Of a DNA stretch of 32,136 nucleotides, positions 1 to 7,966 are shown one piece after another. The notes under the pieces were generated by a model. It saw only the letters and a program-made list of their open reading frames with translations. It was not told the origin of the DNA and ran no database searches. Source of the DNA: an uncultured Spartobacteria bacterium (lineage in GTDB: Bacteria > Verrucomicrobiota > Verrucomicrobiia > Chthoniobacterales > Terrimicrobiaceae). The position numbers and the translations under genes are program-made. The stretch lies in NCBI GenBank assembly GCA_937960895.1, contig CALCJD010000040.1, positions 1-32,136 on the forward strand. The letters are read 5' to 3'. Each line of letters starts with the position of its first letter. Within the stretch, counting starts at the first letter, position 1.

Positions 1-225
1 AATCCCGCCGGCCCGACCAATTTATTTTTCGGGGCGTCCGTTCCTCTCAGGCCGCTCTGCTGAAGTACTCAGCGGGATGAGAACGGTTCGAGCGCCCGGC
101 GCGTCACGCGCCTCCACGGCTCCGCGAAGCGCAAAGTGCGCAGCCCCGACGAAGGAGGGGCAATCCCGCCGGCCCGACCAATTTGTTTTTCGGGGCGTCC
201 GTTCTTCTCAGGCCGCTCTGCTGAA
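1..225. repeat. Pair of 64-bp direct repeats, 161 bp apart
   Basis: Positions 1-64 and 162-225 are the same 64-bp sequence with only two differences (A/G at the 24th base, C/T at the 44th). The left copy touches the window edge, so it may be longer or one unit of a tandem array with a 161-bp period. Each copy can fold a short hairpin, CCCGA pairing with TCGGG around a T-rich loop. The two copies diverge right after the shared CTGAA. The 97 bp between them shows no convincing gene. I do not recognise the element; an intergenic repeat family is the simplest reading. Confidence 0.8.
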
Positions 226-233
226 CCGGATTT

Positions 234-254
234 CAAAAATCGGAGAGATCCCCG
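234..254 (-). terminator. Possible intrinsic terminator of the primase-like/TIM-barrel unit
   Basis: Read on the minus strand, about 50 nt after the TIM-barrel stop codon, a 5-bp stem (CGGGG with CTCCG, one G-U pair) closes a 4-nt loop and is followed by ATTTTTG. A second weak stem (CCCC/GGGG, loop GAAGAA) lies just before it. The stem is short, so this is a modest candidate, but its position after the last gene of the unit is right. Confidence 0.35.
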
Positions 255-302
255 CCCCTTCTTCGGGGGTGGTCAACGGCTAGGTTCCTCCGGACGGGAA
301 AA

Positions 303-1190
303 TCATTTGGGGGGAGCCGGTCGCCGGGCGGCCGCCGCATCCCTCGCGAGTTTTTCCCGCAGAATCTGACGGGAAACCTCCCGCAGATGGGCGCGTCCGC
401 GGCGGGCATTTTCCAAGGTATGGGCTGTTTCCGATGTGGCGGCGATTTCCAAGATGAGCGCTCCGTGAAAACCTTCCCGGGTCAATTGGTGAAGGAGGGA
501 TTTCCAGTCGATCATCCCGTCCCCGGGGGGAAGATGGTCGTCATAGTTTCTCCGGTTGTCATGGACATGAAGGATCCGGACATGCCCCGAAAGTTTGCGG
601 AGCAAGTGACTGATGTCTCCGGAAAGATGGGCATGGCCCGTGTCGAGACAAACGCCGGCCTCAACGGCATCAAGGGCTTCGAGTATCTGCAGGATGTCGC
701 CCGTGTTTCCAAACAGCAAATGCGGCAGTTTGTTTTCGAGCACACAGGCCAGCCCGAGGGACCGGCAACGGTGGGCCACACGATTCAAGGACTCGACGAC
801 ATTTTCCATGCGCTGCTGCCGCTCGTGCGGAAGCGGCGGCGTGGCGTGTTCCGGTCCCGGATGAATCACGAAATAAGAAACCCGCAGGACCGCCGCCGCC
901 TCGACAGCCTGGAAGATTTCCCTGAGGGATTCCTCCCGCCTTTGTTTTTCCAGGGCGGAGATGTCGATGTGATCCGCAAAGGGGGCGTGAAAGGAATGGG
1001 CGGTCATGCCAAGTTCCGAGATCCTTCCCGCAGCCCGATGGACCGCGGCGAGATCGTGGTAATCCAGATGACTCGGGGACGAACACACCTCGATCATGCT
1101 GAAGCCGCTTTCCCGGATGGGCTGCAGACACTCAAGAATGTTCGTTCGGTAAAAACAGCCCGTTGAAAGGCCGACAGCCCAGTCGCTCAT
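303..1190 (-). CDS. Metal-dependent TIM-barrel protein (xylose isomerase-like / AP endonuclease 2 superfamily)
   Basis: A 295-residue protein with the strand-end motifs of the xylose isomerase-like TIM barrel: HSFHAPF, FVIHPGPEH, VLENK, CLDTGHAHLSG, LHVHDN, then DDHLPPGDG and LILEI. These supply the Glu, Asp and His residues that bind metals in endonuclease IV, xylose isomerase and sugar-phosphate isomerases/epimerases. The superfamily includes both sugar epimerases and AP endonucleases, and these motifs do not separate them; the HDN...DDHLPPGDG.IDW style is more usual in sugar isomerase/epimerase members. The start at 1190 has GGAG a few bases upstream (CCGGAGAAAATATG). It lies 59 bp inside the end of the upstream primase-like gene, so the two are almost certainly cotranscribed and probably coupled in translation. 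Substrate unknown. An arginine- and alanine-rich tail of about 20 residues follows the barrel. Confidence 0.8.
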   Translation of the reverse strand: MSDWAVGLSTGCFYRTNILECLQPIRESGFSMIEVCSSPSHLDYHDLAAVHRAAGRISELGMTAHSFHAPFADHIDISALEKQRREESLREIFQAVEAAAVLRVSYFVIHPGPEHATPPLPHERQQRMENVVESLNRVAHRCRSLGLACVLENKLPHLLFGNTGDILQILEALDAVEAGVCLDTGHAHLSGDISHLLRKLSGHVRILHVHDNRRNYDDHLPPGDGMIDWKSLLHQLTREGFHGALILEIAATSETAHTLENARRGRAHLREVSRQILREKLARDAAAARRPAPPK

Positions 1191-2577
1191 ATTTTCTCCG
1201 GTTGATCAATGAATCCCGAAAGGGAATCAGGTTTTCAGAGCAGTGCTCGACAAAACAATTTCCCTCCTCCCGGGCCGATTGACAGTTGAAGTCCACGAGA
1301 TCATCGACGCCCGTCGTGAAAAGGCCGCTGAACACCCGCGCATAAAAATCGGCGCGTGTGGCGGGATCATAACCCACCCATTGGTCGCCCCATGCGAAAT
1401 CCCGTTCGTATTTGGATCGGATCAGGCCCGCGATGTGCCGGGGATGCCACCCCAGGGCGAGCATCACCCGGACAACCCGCTCGGCACAACCGGGACGAAG
1501 AAGCAAATCGTTGGGATGGGTGAAAATCCGACTGACGCAGGGGGGCAAAACATCCATGGGGGTGTGATCATAGGTGGAGGACCACAAATCCCTTGGATGC
1601 GGGGTCTGCGAGTAAAACCACTCGTGAAACTGCGCCAGCGGGGAGTCCAGATAGGCCTCGATCAGAAGACGCGTTCCCGCGGAAGCCTCCGGAATCGACG
1701 TGGAAGCGCCGGCCGCCAGTTGTCTGACGGCATCGCCATTCCCCCGGATCCGCAATGCCTCGCCGGCGGACATGCCGTTCAGGGGAATGAGAAACATCGG
1801 CGCCAGCCGCTCGACCGTTTCAATCCCGAGCGCATGCCGATGCTGCCACGGTTTCAGATACATGCTGAATGGAGCCCGGATCACCCGGGAGCACAGGGGA
1901 TCCGCGTATTCCGTGATGTCGATGGAGATCACTTCCCGTCCCCGGGAGCCTCCACCGGCTTCGATGGCCGCCAATTCGACGGGCAGATGGCAGTTTGGGG
2001 CGCAGAGGGATTTGATCCGGTGGGCAAGGAATTCGATGACCAGCCCCAGACCGGAAAAGGCGCTGCCGAGGGCGGGCGGAACATGCTCTCCCTCCGGCCC
2101 GCGCCCGAGGGCATACACCCGATCCAGCGAATCGGACGGCCGCCCCAGCCTTTTCAGCAAAGCGAAGGCCCGGGATTGCGCGTCTATGCGCCAAACGAAA
2201 TGGTGGCCCCGCCCGGTCAACAGATGCAGGGCTCCGATGCCGAACTGATCGAGCAGCGATTCGATCTCCCGAACGACCGGTTCCTGAAGGGAAAAAATCC
2301 TGTCGGCCTCCAGATAGGGCGCGGCGGCAAAGTCAAAGTTGACGTATTCGATGTCGAGATGGGCGACGAGCGCCCTTCTGTCCCACAGGGATCGGTTCAC
2401 CTCCGCGCCGAGTTCCAACCATTTTGGCAATTCCGTCACAGAGCATGGACGCCTGTGATACGACGCGGATTCCGTCCCGACGGCGATATAAACGGCCGAT
2501 TCACAAAACTCATCTAGACGGGCCCGGATGGCCGGATCGCCATAATAGGTTTTCCGCTCGGTAACGGTGGGAAGCAT
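1132..2577 (-). CDS. Candidate archaeo-eukaryotic-type primase, PriS-like catalytic domain plus PriL-like cysteine domain
   Basis: A 481-residue protein. I chose ATG at 2577 because 34 further upstream codons are low-complexity and unlike the rest; GGAG lies about 10 nt before this ATG. Residues 71-82 read VAHLDIEYVNFD, fitting primase motif I (DxD/E; D75, E77). Residues 119-128, LLTGRGHHFV, fit motif II (the RGxH of PriS; H126). Residues 217-242 contain SID (D220, motif III) and then RVIRAPFSMYLK, close to the RLIRLPGSLHGKT block of archaeal PriS. The C-terminal part has LPPC (C347), a helical stretch with ALGWHPRHIAGLI, then C432, C441 and C446; PriL has PPC, about 80 residues, then further clustered cysteines binding a 4Fe-4S cluster. 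The family calls rest on motif reading only. Function is therefore inferred: primer synthesis or repair/translesion synthesis. The bacterial replicative primase DnaG is unrelated in fold. Confidence 0.6.
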   Translation of the reverse strand: MLPTVTERKTYYGDPAIRARLDEFCESAVYIAVGTESASYHRRPCSVTELPKWLELGAEVNRSLWDRRALVAHLDIEYVNFDFAAAPYLEADRIFSLQEPVVREIESLLDQFGIGALHLLTGRGHHFVWRIDAQSRAFALLKRLGRPSDSLDRVYALGRGPEGEHVPPALGSAFSGLGLVIEFLAHRIKSLCAPNCHLPVELAAIEAGGGSRGREVISIDITEYADPLCSRVIRAPFSMYLKPWQHRHALGIETVERLAPMFLIPLNGMSAGEALRIRGNGDAVRQLAAGASTSIPEASAGTRLLIEAYLDSPLAQFHEWFYSQTPHPRDLWSSTYDHTPMDVLPPCVSRIFTHPNDLLLRPGCAERVVRVMLALGWHPRHIAGLIRSKYERDFAWGDQWVGYDPATRADFYARVFSGLFTTGVDDLVDFNCQSAREEGNCFVEHCSENLIPFRDSLINRRKYERLGCRPFNGLFLPNEHS

Positions 2578-2963
2578 GGTCAAAGGGTCTCCGCCACCGG
2601 ATCGGCACGGCTCTCCGGAAAAAGTTGATCGGGCGGTGCCGGCCGGCCATCCTGTGACAACCGGACCAAGGCCGCACATTGACAGGGAGTGTTCACTTTC
2701 GCCTCAAGAACACCATAAAGGGATTGGCTGCGGCCGCTCGTCCGTTCTTGTCCATCGGTAACCCTCGCTTGTGTTCTTCCACAAAGCAACCGGGCCCCCG
2801 CCCTTTCATGTATCCGGCTCGCGAATGACAAGCGTTCTCATCAAATGGCCCCGGCCCTTCGCCGGAGGAGGCGAAACCAACGGGTTGGACCTGCTGAGCC
2901 GGGAAAGCGCCGCCGTTGGCGAATGGGACGGCGCGGGTTCCGCCCTGTTTTCCGCCGGGCTTT
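2578..2963. other. 386-bp intergenic stretch without a supported gene
   Basis: This separates the stop of the PEP-CTERM gene from the start of the primase-like gene, both on the minus strand. Short open frames here have no recognisable motif or good ribosome site. It holds two hairpin candidates: CCGGC/GCCGG near 2849-2863, and TTGTG/CACAA near 2770-2785. Neither is followed by a T tract on the minus strand. The promoter of the primase-like gene probably lies here, but I cannot point to convincing -35 and -10 boxes. Confidence 0.5.
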
Positions 2964-5630
2964 TCAGCGTCCCCCGCGGTTCCGGCGGCGTGACAGGAAA
3001 CCGCAGAGCAACGCGGAGGCAACAAGGGCGGCCGTGGTGGGCTCGGGCACAACCGTGACCTGCAGCGAATTGCCGTCGATGAGGAAGGACTCCACGTAAT
3101 AGCCCGGGGCGAGGTTGACGCCCGTAAAATCCGACGCGTCGAAATTGGTTCCCCCGCCCCATTCGATGAGGGTGAAGGTTCCGGTCACACCGGCGCCGAG
3201 GAAATCAAAGACAAAGTCGTTTCCCGAACCGCGGAGAAAATCGCCGCCGACCACGAGCAGATCGGAGAGCCCGCCCGGCGCCAACTCGAAGGTCCAGGCA
3301 TTGTCGGCGAGGCCATCCCACGTCACGTGATTGTCGATGGTCAGCGTCCCCACGCCCGTCCCCGGCGCCATGATGCCCTGGATGGTCGATTCGCCGCGAA
3401 GGACACCGTTTCCTCCAAGAGTCGCGCCCTCGGCGACAAAAATGGCGCCGTCGGCGGTTTCCACGTAAATGGTATCCACGATGAGCGTGCCCGCGTTCAC
3501 GGTGGTCAGTCCCGTGTAGGAGATCTCCCCCGTCAGAGTCAGGCTGGTTCCGGCCACCGCCTGATCCACCACGAGACTGCCGCCGGGAGTGTCCCCGTCC
3601 GCAATCGCCCCGGAGAAAACGGCGTCGTCATGCATGTGCACCCAGAGGGAGGATCCGTTGAGAAAAACCGTGCCTTCCCCCGTAAGCGACCCGATGTCGA
3701 CCTTGCCGGAGGCGGGCAAAAGAAACTCGGCCCCCGCGGCGATGGTGGTCAGGGTGTTCACCGAGCCGAAGGCGCCGCTTTGGGAGGCCTGAACAGCCCC
3801 TTCCTGAATGTTCAGGATTCCGACATAGGCCTTGTCGGGATCCAGTTCGAGGGTTCCCAAGCCCGTTTTGACAAGGGTCGAATTGCCGGAGATCGTTCCG
3901 CCAAAGGTGGCGATCAAGGGGAAGTCCGGACCGGTGTTGATGTTGATCGTCGCCCCGGACGGCGAAAGGGAAACCGTCCGGTTCGTGTGGAACGTACCGC
4001 TCGAGGTCAGCAGAATTTCCAAGGTGCTGTTGTCGAGGTGGAGTTCTCCGGAAGCCTCGCCGAGGTCGGTGTCGTAACGGACGGTCAGGCGGGAATCGAT
4101 GACCGTCGTGCCTCCCGAGTAGGTGTTTGCGAGCGGGGTGTTCGTCGCTGTGTCAAAGGGATTGAGGACCGCCCCCCCGGTGCCGGTGATTGTCAGTCCG
4201 CCCGTTCCGGAGATCACTCCCAGATACGCCACCTCCAACACCGAGGAATCGAACGTGCCGCCACCGGCCAGGAGTTCTGCTCCGTGATCGAGGAGGAAGA
4301 AGGCGGTCGGCCGGAGGGCGCCTCCGTCAAAAACCAGCGTGTTGGACTCCTTTCCCAGCTGAAACCTGTCCCCCACCGCAAGGGTTCCTCCATCGAGGAC
4401 AATTTGGCCGGTGAAGGTGTTTGTCCCGCCAAGGGTGGTGACTCCCGCCGACACATGCACATCGAGTGAACCGGACAACTCCGTGTCGAAAACGTAATCG
4501 GAGGAGGTGTGATTGAACCGGACCACGGCCGCGCCGTCGCCTCCTTCAATCGCAGAGGCCACCAGCGTTCCCGGGGCGGCGGCCGCGTCCCCCAATCCGC
4601 CCCCGATGCTGAGTGTTCCCTGCGAACCGCCGTCCCGCGCCAGAATGAGCGGCTGCAGAACGTTGGATTCGTCTTCGAGCCGGGCCACGCCACCGTCCTG
4701 CAGGATCAGCTCCCCTTCACCCCCGGGGCCGACGGTCACCCTACCCCCGGCCTGCCATTCCGAGTTGGTCCCGGTGATCCGGACACGTCCCGACGAGCCA
4801 AAATCACTCCCGACCAGGGCGGCGCCGGTCTGGAAGGTTCCCCCCTCCTCAACCGTGAGGATTCCATAACCGCCCGCGCCGATGATGACGTTGCCCTCCG
4901 CGGCGCCGTTGGTCACCGTCAGCGCCCCTCCCGAAACCAAAACAGCGCTCTGAGAAAACGAGTTGGTGGCCACCTGGAAAATCGAATCCCCCTCAATCAA
5001 AACCGCGGAACCCGCATGGACGACAAGGCCCGGGTTCGTGTCGGCCGAACCCAGGAGCTGAAGATTCTGCGCGTTGAGGATGCTGTTTCCCTCAAGGGTG
5101 ATGACGCTGCCCGTGTCGGAAATGCTCAACACCGGCACCTGGAGGGTGCCGTTGTTCAAGGCGATGGTGCCCGACCCGTTGATGCCCAGTTGAATGGACA
5201 GTTCAACCTGCACGGAGGCCCCGTCGGACACCTCGAGGGTGCCGTCCGCGTCGGAATTCTGGGCCATGAAAATGCTGCCTCCCACGTGGAGGCTCGATCC
5301 AAAGCCGGAGACGCTGAGCACCGCACCCGGCTCGTCAATTCCAAGCAGCAGATTGAAAACGCTCAGTTCACCTCCGGCGAAGATCGACAGCCGGCCGAAG
5401 GCATCCAGAGACAAATTTCCGATTTCCACCGTCGTCCCTTCAATCTGGGCATGAGAAAGTCCGCCGGCAATCGTGGCGTCGTCGTCGGATCCATCGGGAA
5501 CCCCGATGGGGGTCCACGCCAGGCCGTTCTGCCATACGGTGGGCTCCGGGGAAATCCAAGTGTACTCGGTGGCTGCGAGCGGCACGAGGGGCAACACCAG
5601 TGCTGTTAATGCAATTGCGGAAATCTTCAT
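2964..5630 (-). CDS. Secreted autotransporter-type beta-strand repeat protein with PEP-CTERM sorting signal
   Basis: An 888-residue exported protein. It starts at MKISAIALTALVLPLVPLAA, a clear signal peptide; the open frame continues about 365 codons upstream, but that part is antisense to other genes and is not coding. The body is rich in Gly, Thr, Val and Asn and contains repeated autotransporter-associated units (GTGGLTITGTG..., TNTFTGQIVLDGGTLAVG, LVKTGLGTLELD, YTGLTTVNAGTLIVD), expected to stack as a right-handed beta helix. The end carries VPEPTTAALVASALLCGF and then an arginine cluster: the PEP motif, membrane segment and basic tail recognised by the PEP-CTERM/exosortase system. No exosortase gene lies in the window. 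Such proteins are numerous in Verrucomicrobiota and are thought to be surface or matrix components; the precise role is unknown. There is no clear Shine-Dalgarno sequence. Confidence 0.9.
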   Translation of the reverse strand: MKISAIALTALVLPLVPLAATEYTWISPEPTVWQNGLAWTPIGVPDGSDDDATIAGGLSHAQIEGTTVEIGNLSLDAFGRLSIFAGGELSVFNLLLGIDEPGAVLSVSGFGSSLHVGGSIFMAQNSDADGTLEVSDGASVQVELSIQLGINGSGTIALNNGTLQVPVLSISDTGSVITLEGNSILNAQNLQLLGSADTNPGLVVHAGSAVLIEGDSIFQVATNSFSQSAVLVSGGALTVTNGAAEGNVIIGAGGYGILTVEEGGTFQTGAALVGSDFGSSGRVRITGTNSEWQAGGRVTVGPGGEGELILQDGGVARLEDESNVLQPLILARDGGSQGTLSIGGGLGDAAAAPGTLVASAIEGGDGAAVVRFNHTSSDYVFDTELSGSLDVHVSAGVTTLGGTNTFTGQIVLDGGTLAVGDRFQLGKESNTLVFDGGALRPTAFFLLDHGAELLAGGGTFDSSVLEVAYLGVISGTGGLTITGTGGAVLNPFDTATNTPLANTYSGGTTVIDSRLTVRYDTDLGEASGELHLDNSTLEILLTSSGTFHTNRTVSLSPSGATININTGPDFPLIATFGGTISGNSTLVKTGLGTLELDPDKAYVGILNIQEGAVQASQSGAFGSVNTLTTIAAGAEFLLPASGKVDIGSLTGEGTVFLNGSSLWVHMHDDAVFSGAIADGDTPGGSLVVDQAVAGTSLTLTGEISYTGLTTVNAGTLIVDTIYVETADGAIFVAEGATLGGNGVLRGESTIQGIMAPGTGVGTLTIDNHVTWDGLADNAWTFELAPGGLSDLLVVGGDFLRGSGNDFVFDFLGAGVTGTFTLIEWGGGTNFDASDFTGVNLAPGYYVESFLIDGNSLQVTVVPEPTTAALVASALLCGFLSRRRNRGGR

Positions 5631-5846
5631 CGGTTCGCCGGTTGGTTTCGGGGTGACGCCTCCGCGAAGCCCGGGGCCGCACGGAAGCTCTTTAGAGCGT
5701 AAAAAAAAGGCGGCGGTGTTTGACAAGAATTTCTCGTTGCGAAGCGGAAATCCGCGCAACCGGCGCAAAACCGCCCTCTCCTCCAAAGGGGACTTTCTTC
5801 GCAGCGTGCGCGCAGTATTCTGCGGGGGACGCCTGCACGAGACCGC

Positions 5847-6515
5847 ATGAAAATCCACGACCTCACCCATCCCCTTCGCTTGGGAACAAAGGGATATCCG
5901 GGCTGCGCCCGGGTCATTGGCTGGCCGCTGCGCGAGATCGGCCTGAGCCATTACAACATGCTCCACATCAGCACGGACCTTCACACCGGCACCCATGTGG
6001 ATGCGATGAAACACTGCATGCCGGAGGGAATCGACGTGGCGTCGCTGCCGCTGGAACACTGCATCGGCCCGGCGGTGATCGTCGATCTGCGAAAGAAGGG
6101 GGAAAAGGGCGCCGAGTTTGAACCCGAAGACTTTCATCCCTGGGAGGAGGCGATTCGCAGGACGGGAAAGGTTCTGGTCAAAACGGGTTGGTCGAAAACC
6201 TGGGACACTTCCGACTATTATGACCGGTTCCCGGGTTTCAGCCGTCCGGCCGCCGAATACCTGAGGGAACTCGGCATCCATCTGGTCGGCGTGGAACAGG
6301 CCTCCGTGCACCCGTCCAACCACCTCGAGATTCACCGCATTTTTTTCGAACGAAACATCATCATCGTGGAAGGACTGGCCGATCTGGAGAGCGTGCCGGT
6401 GACCGAGGTGGAATTCTTCGCCGTGCCATTGCGGTTTGAGGAGGGGGACGGCTCGCCGGTGAGAGCGTTCTGCCGCTGCGAACCGGAAATCGGCCGTCCC
6501 GTTCAGGCCCCCTGA
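5847..6515 (+). CDS. Cyclase-family metal-dependent hydrolase (kynurenine formamidase-like)
   Basis: A 222-residue protein opening with IHDLTHPL and carrying HTGTHVDAMKH at residues 46-56, the HxGTHxD...H signature that binds the active-site metals in the cyclase / kynurenine formamidase family. Later VGVEQASVHPSNHLEIHRIFFERNIIIVEGL matches the usual C-terminal half, where a His and Glu complete the site. Length is typical. Family members hydrolyse amides such as N-formylkynurenine or act in polyketide and other ring chemistry, so the substrate cannot be named. It is divergent from the PEP-CTERM gene (216-bp gap) and its last 13 bp overlap the end of the convergent MocR gene. There is no tryptophan-degradation gene nearby to support a kynurenine role. 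Confidence 0.85.
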   Translation: MKIHDLTHPLRLGTKGYPGCARVIGWPLREIGLSHYNMLHISTDLHTGTHVDAMKHCMPEGIDVASLPLEHCIGPAVIVDLRKKGEKGAEFEPEDFHPWEEAIRRTGKVLVKTGWSKTWDTSDYYDRFPGFSRPAAEYLRELGIHLVGVEQASVHPSNHLEIHRIFFERNIIIVEGLADLESVPVTEVEFFAVPLRFEEGDGSPVRAFCRCEPEIGRPVQAP

Positions 6516-7966
6516 CCCGCGCCGGCCAGTTCCCCCACCAGGCGCCCCAGCGTGCGGATCGCATTTTCGAGCGGAGAGCTCCACGGGTACCCGCAGTTGA
6601 GCCGGATGTAATTGCGAAACTCGCCGGTCGGCGAAAACAAAGGCCCGGGCGCGATGCTGATGCCGGCGGCGCGGGCGCGTTTGCGCAATTCCAGCGCATC
6701 CACCCGTCGGGGCAACTGGCACCACAGCAGATATCCGCCCTTGGGACGCGACAGCGCAATGCCGTCCGGAAAAAACTCCACGACCGCCTCCTTCATTTTC
6801 TCGGTTTGCACCCGATAGGCCTGCCGGATGGAGCGAAGGTAGCGGTCATAACCCCCATTCTTGAGAAACTCAGCCACCGCCAGCGTCGGCAGGAGCGCGC
6901 CGATGAGGGTGCTGGTTTGCTTCAAGGCCCGCACGCGCGGCAGCCAGGTGTCGCTTGCCGCGAGGTATCCGACCCGATACCCCGGGGCGAGTTTCTTGGA
7001 GAAGGACCCGCAGAGAATGACATTTCCCTCCGTGTCGAAGGCTTTGAGGCAGCGGGGACGCACCCCGTCGTGCGCCAGATCGCCATAGGTGTCGTCCTCG
7101 ATCACCACGATGTTCCTCCTCGCGCACAATTCGACCAGATGGCGTTTCCGGGTGTCGGGCATGACAAAGCCGGTGGGATTGTGAAAATTCGGAACGACCA
7201 CGCAGGCGGCGACGCGGTTTCGCCGGACGGCGCGTTCCAAGGTCTCCAGGTCGATGCCTTCACCCGCTTCGACGGGAATGGGAAGCGCCCTGAGGCGCAG
7301 TTCGCGGAGTGTGCCCGCCAGACCGAAGTAGGTCGGAGACTCCACGACCACGGTATCGCCCGGTTGACAGGTGGCGCGGAGGGCCAGGGAAACGGCTTCC
7401 GTGGCGCCCACCGTCACCAGAAAATCGTCGGTCCGCAGCGTGCACCCCCACTCGAGCGAGCGGCGTGCCAGTTGATGCCGCAGGCTTTCATGGCCGGGCG
7501 CCAGATCGTAGCTGACGCTTTCGACTCCCAACCGGCGGCCGATGGACGCCATGATGCGGGTGAGTTTGACTCCCGGCAGAAGATGCGGGGACGGAAGAGC
7601 CGCTCCCAGGGGAACCAGCCGGGCATCCGCATGGTCGGCGAGAAGCGCCTCGACGGGATCGAGGTTCTCGAGCGTGGTGATCCGCGGCGTGGCCGACGAG
7701 GCGGCCGGTTCCGGAGTGTCCTCGGACAGCCGGGCCCGGACATAAAAACCGGATTTCGGACGCGCTTCGATCAAACCGCGCGTTTCGAGCGTCACATAAG
7801 CCTGCAGCGCGGTCGGCACGCTGACCCGTTGCTGGGTGGAAAATTTCCGGACCGACGGCATGCGATCCCCGACCCGCAGGGAACGGGTGCGGATCATTTC
7901 CTCAAGCAACCCGGCCAGCTTTTGATAGAGCGGCTCGCGGGATGTCATCGAAACGGGCCGATGCAT
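6503..7966 (-). CDS. MocR-family regulator: GntR winged helix fused to PLP aminotransferase-like domain
   Basis: A 487-residue protein. Residues 10-80 are a GntR DNA-binding domain (EPLYQKLAGLLEEMI...GDRMPSVRKFSTQQRVSVPTALQAYVTLETRGLIEARPKSGFYV, seen in pieces). The rest is a fold-type I aminotransferase domain: SYDLAPGHESLR, SPTYFGL, NPTGF near residue 263, VIEDDTYGDL near 288-297, and SFSKKLAPGYRVGY with the probable PLP lysine at K324, then YIRLNCG. Such regulators sense PLP-bound amines or vitamin B6 state and usually control a neighbouring gene. Here the neighbours are a cyclase-family hydrolase converging on its end and, upstream, only a doubtful small frame, so the target is unclear. 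The start at 7966 has AGGA seven bases upstream; an in-frame ATG at 7948 is the alternative. Confidence 0.92.
   Translation of the reverse strand: MHRPVSMTSREPLYQKLAGLLEEMIRTRSLRVGDRMPSVRKFSTQQRVSVPTALQAYVTLETRGLIEARPKSGFYVRARLSEDTPEPAASSATPRITTLENLDPVEALLADHADARLVPLGAALPSPHLLPGVKLTRIMASIGRRLGVESVSYDLAPGHESLRHQLARRSLEWGCTLRTDDFLVTVGATEAVSLALRATCQPGDTVVVESPTYFGLAGTLRELRLRALPIPVEAGEGIDLETLERAVRRNRVAACVVVPNFHNPTGFVMPDTRKRHLVELCARRNIVVIEDDTYGDLAHDGVRPRCLKAFDTEGNVILCGSFSKKLAPGYRVGYLAASDTWLPRVRALKQTSTLIGALLPTLAVAEFLKNGGYDRYLRSIRQAYRVQTEKMKEAVVEFFPDGIALSRPKGGYLLWCQLPRRVDALELRKRARAAGISIAPGPLFSPTGEFRNYIRLNCGYPWSSPLENAIRTLGRLVGELAGAGQGA

Noticed and set aside
1..300. The direct repeats as a CRISPR array or insertion-sequence ends
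   Set aside because: Repeats are too long and too few for CRISPR, are direct rather than inverted, and no transposase or cas gene is nearby.
2693..3162. Several overlapping 80-120 codon frames between the primase-like gene and the PEP-CTERM gene
   Set aside because: No ribosome sites or motifs, multiple frames are open at once, and part overlaps the end of the PEP-CTERM coding region.
5720..5748. TTGACA at 5720-5725 as a -35 box for the cyclase gene
   Set aside because: No acceptable -10 hexamer lies 16-18 bp downstream, and the position is over 100 bp from the start codon.
5631..6725. Upstream extension of the PEP-CTERM protein frame by about 365 codons
   Set aside because: It runs antisense through the cyclase-family gene and into the MocR gene, and the signal peptide at 5630 marks the real start.
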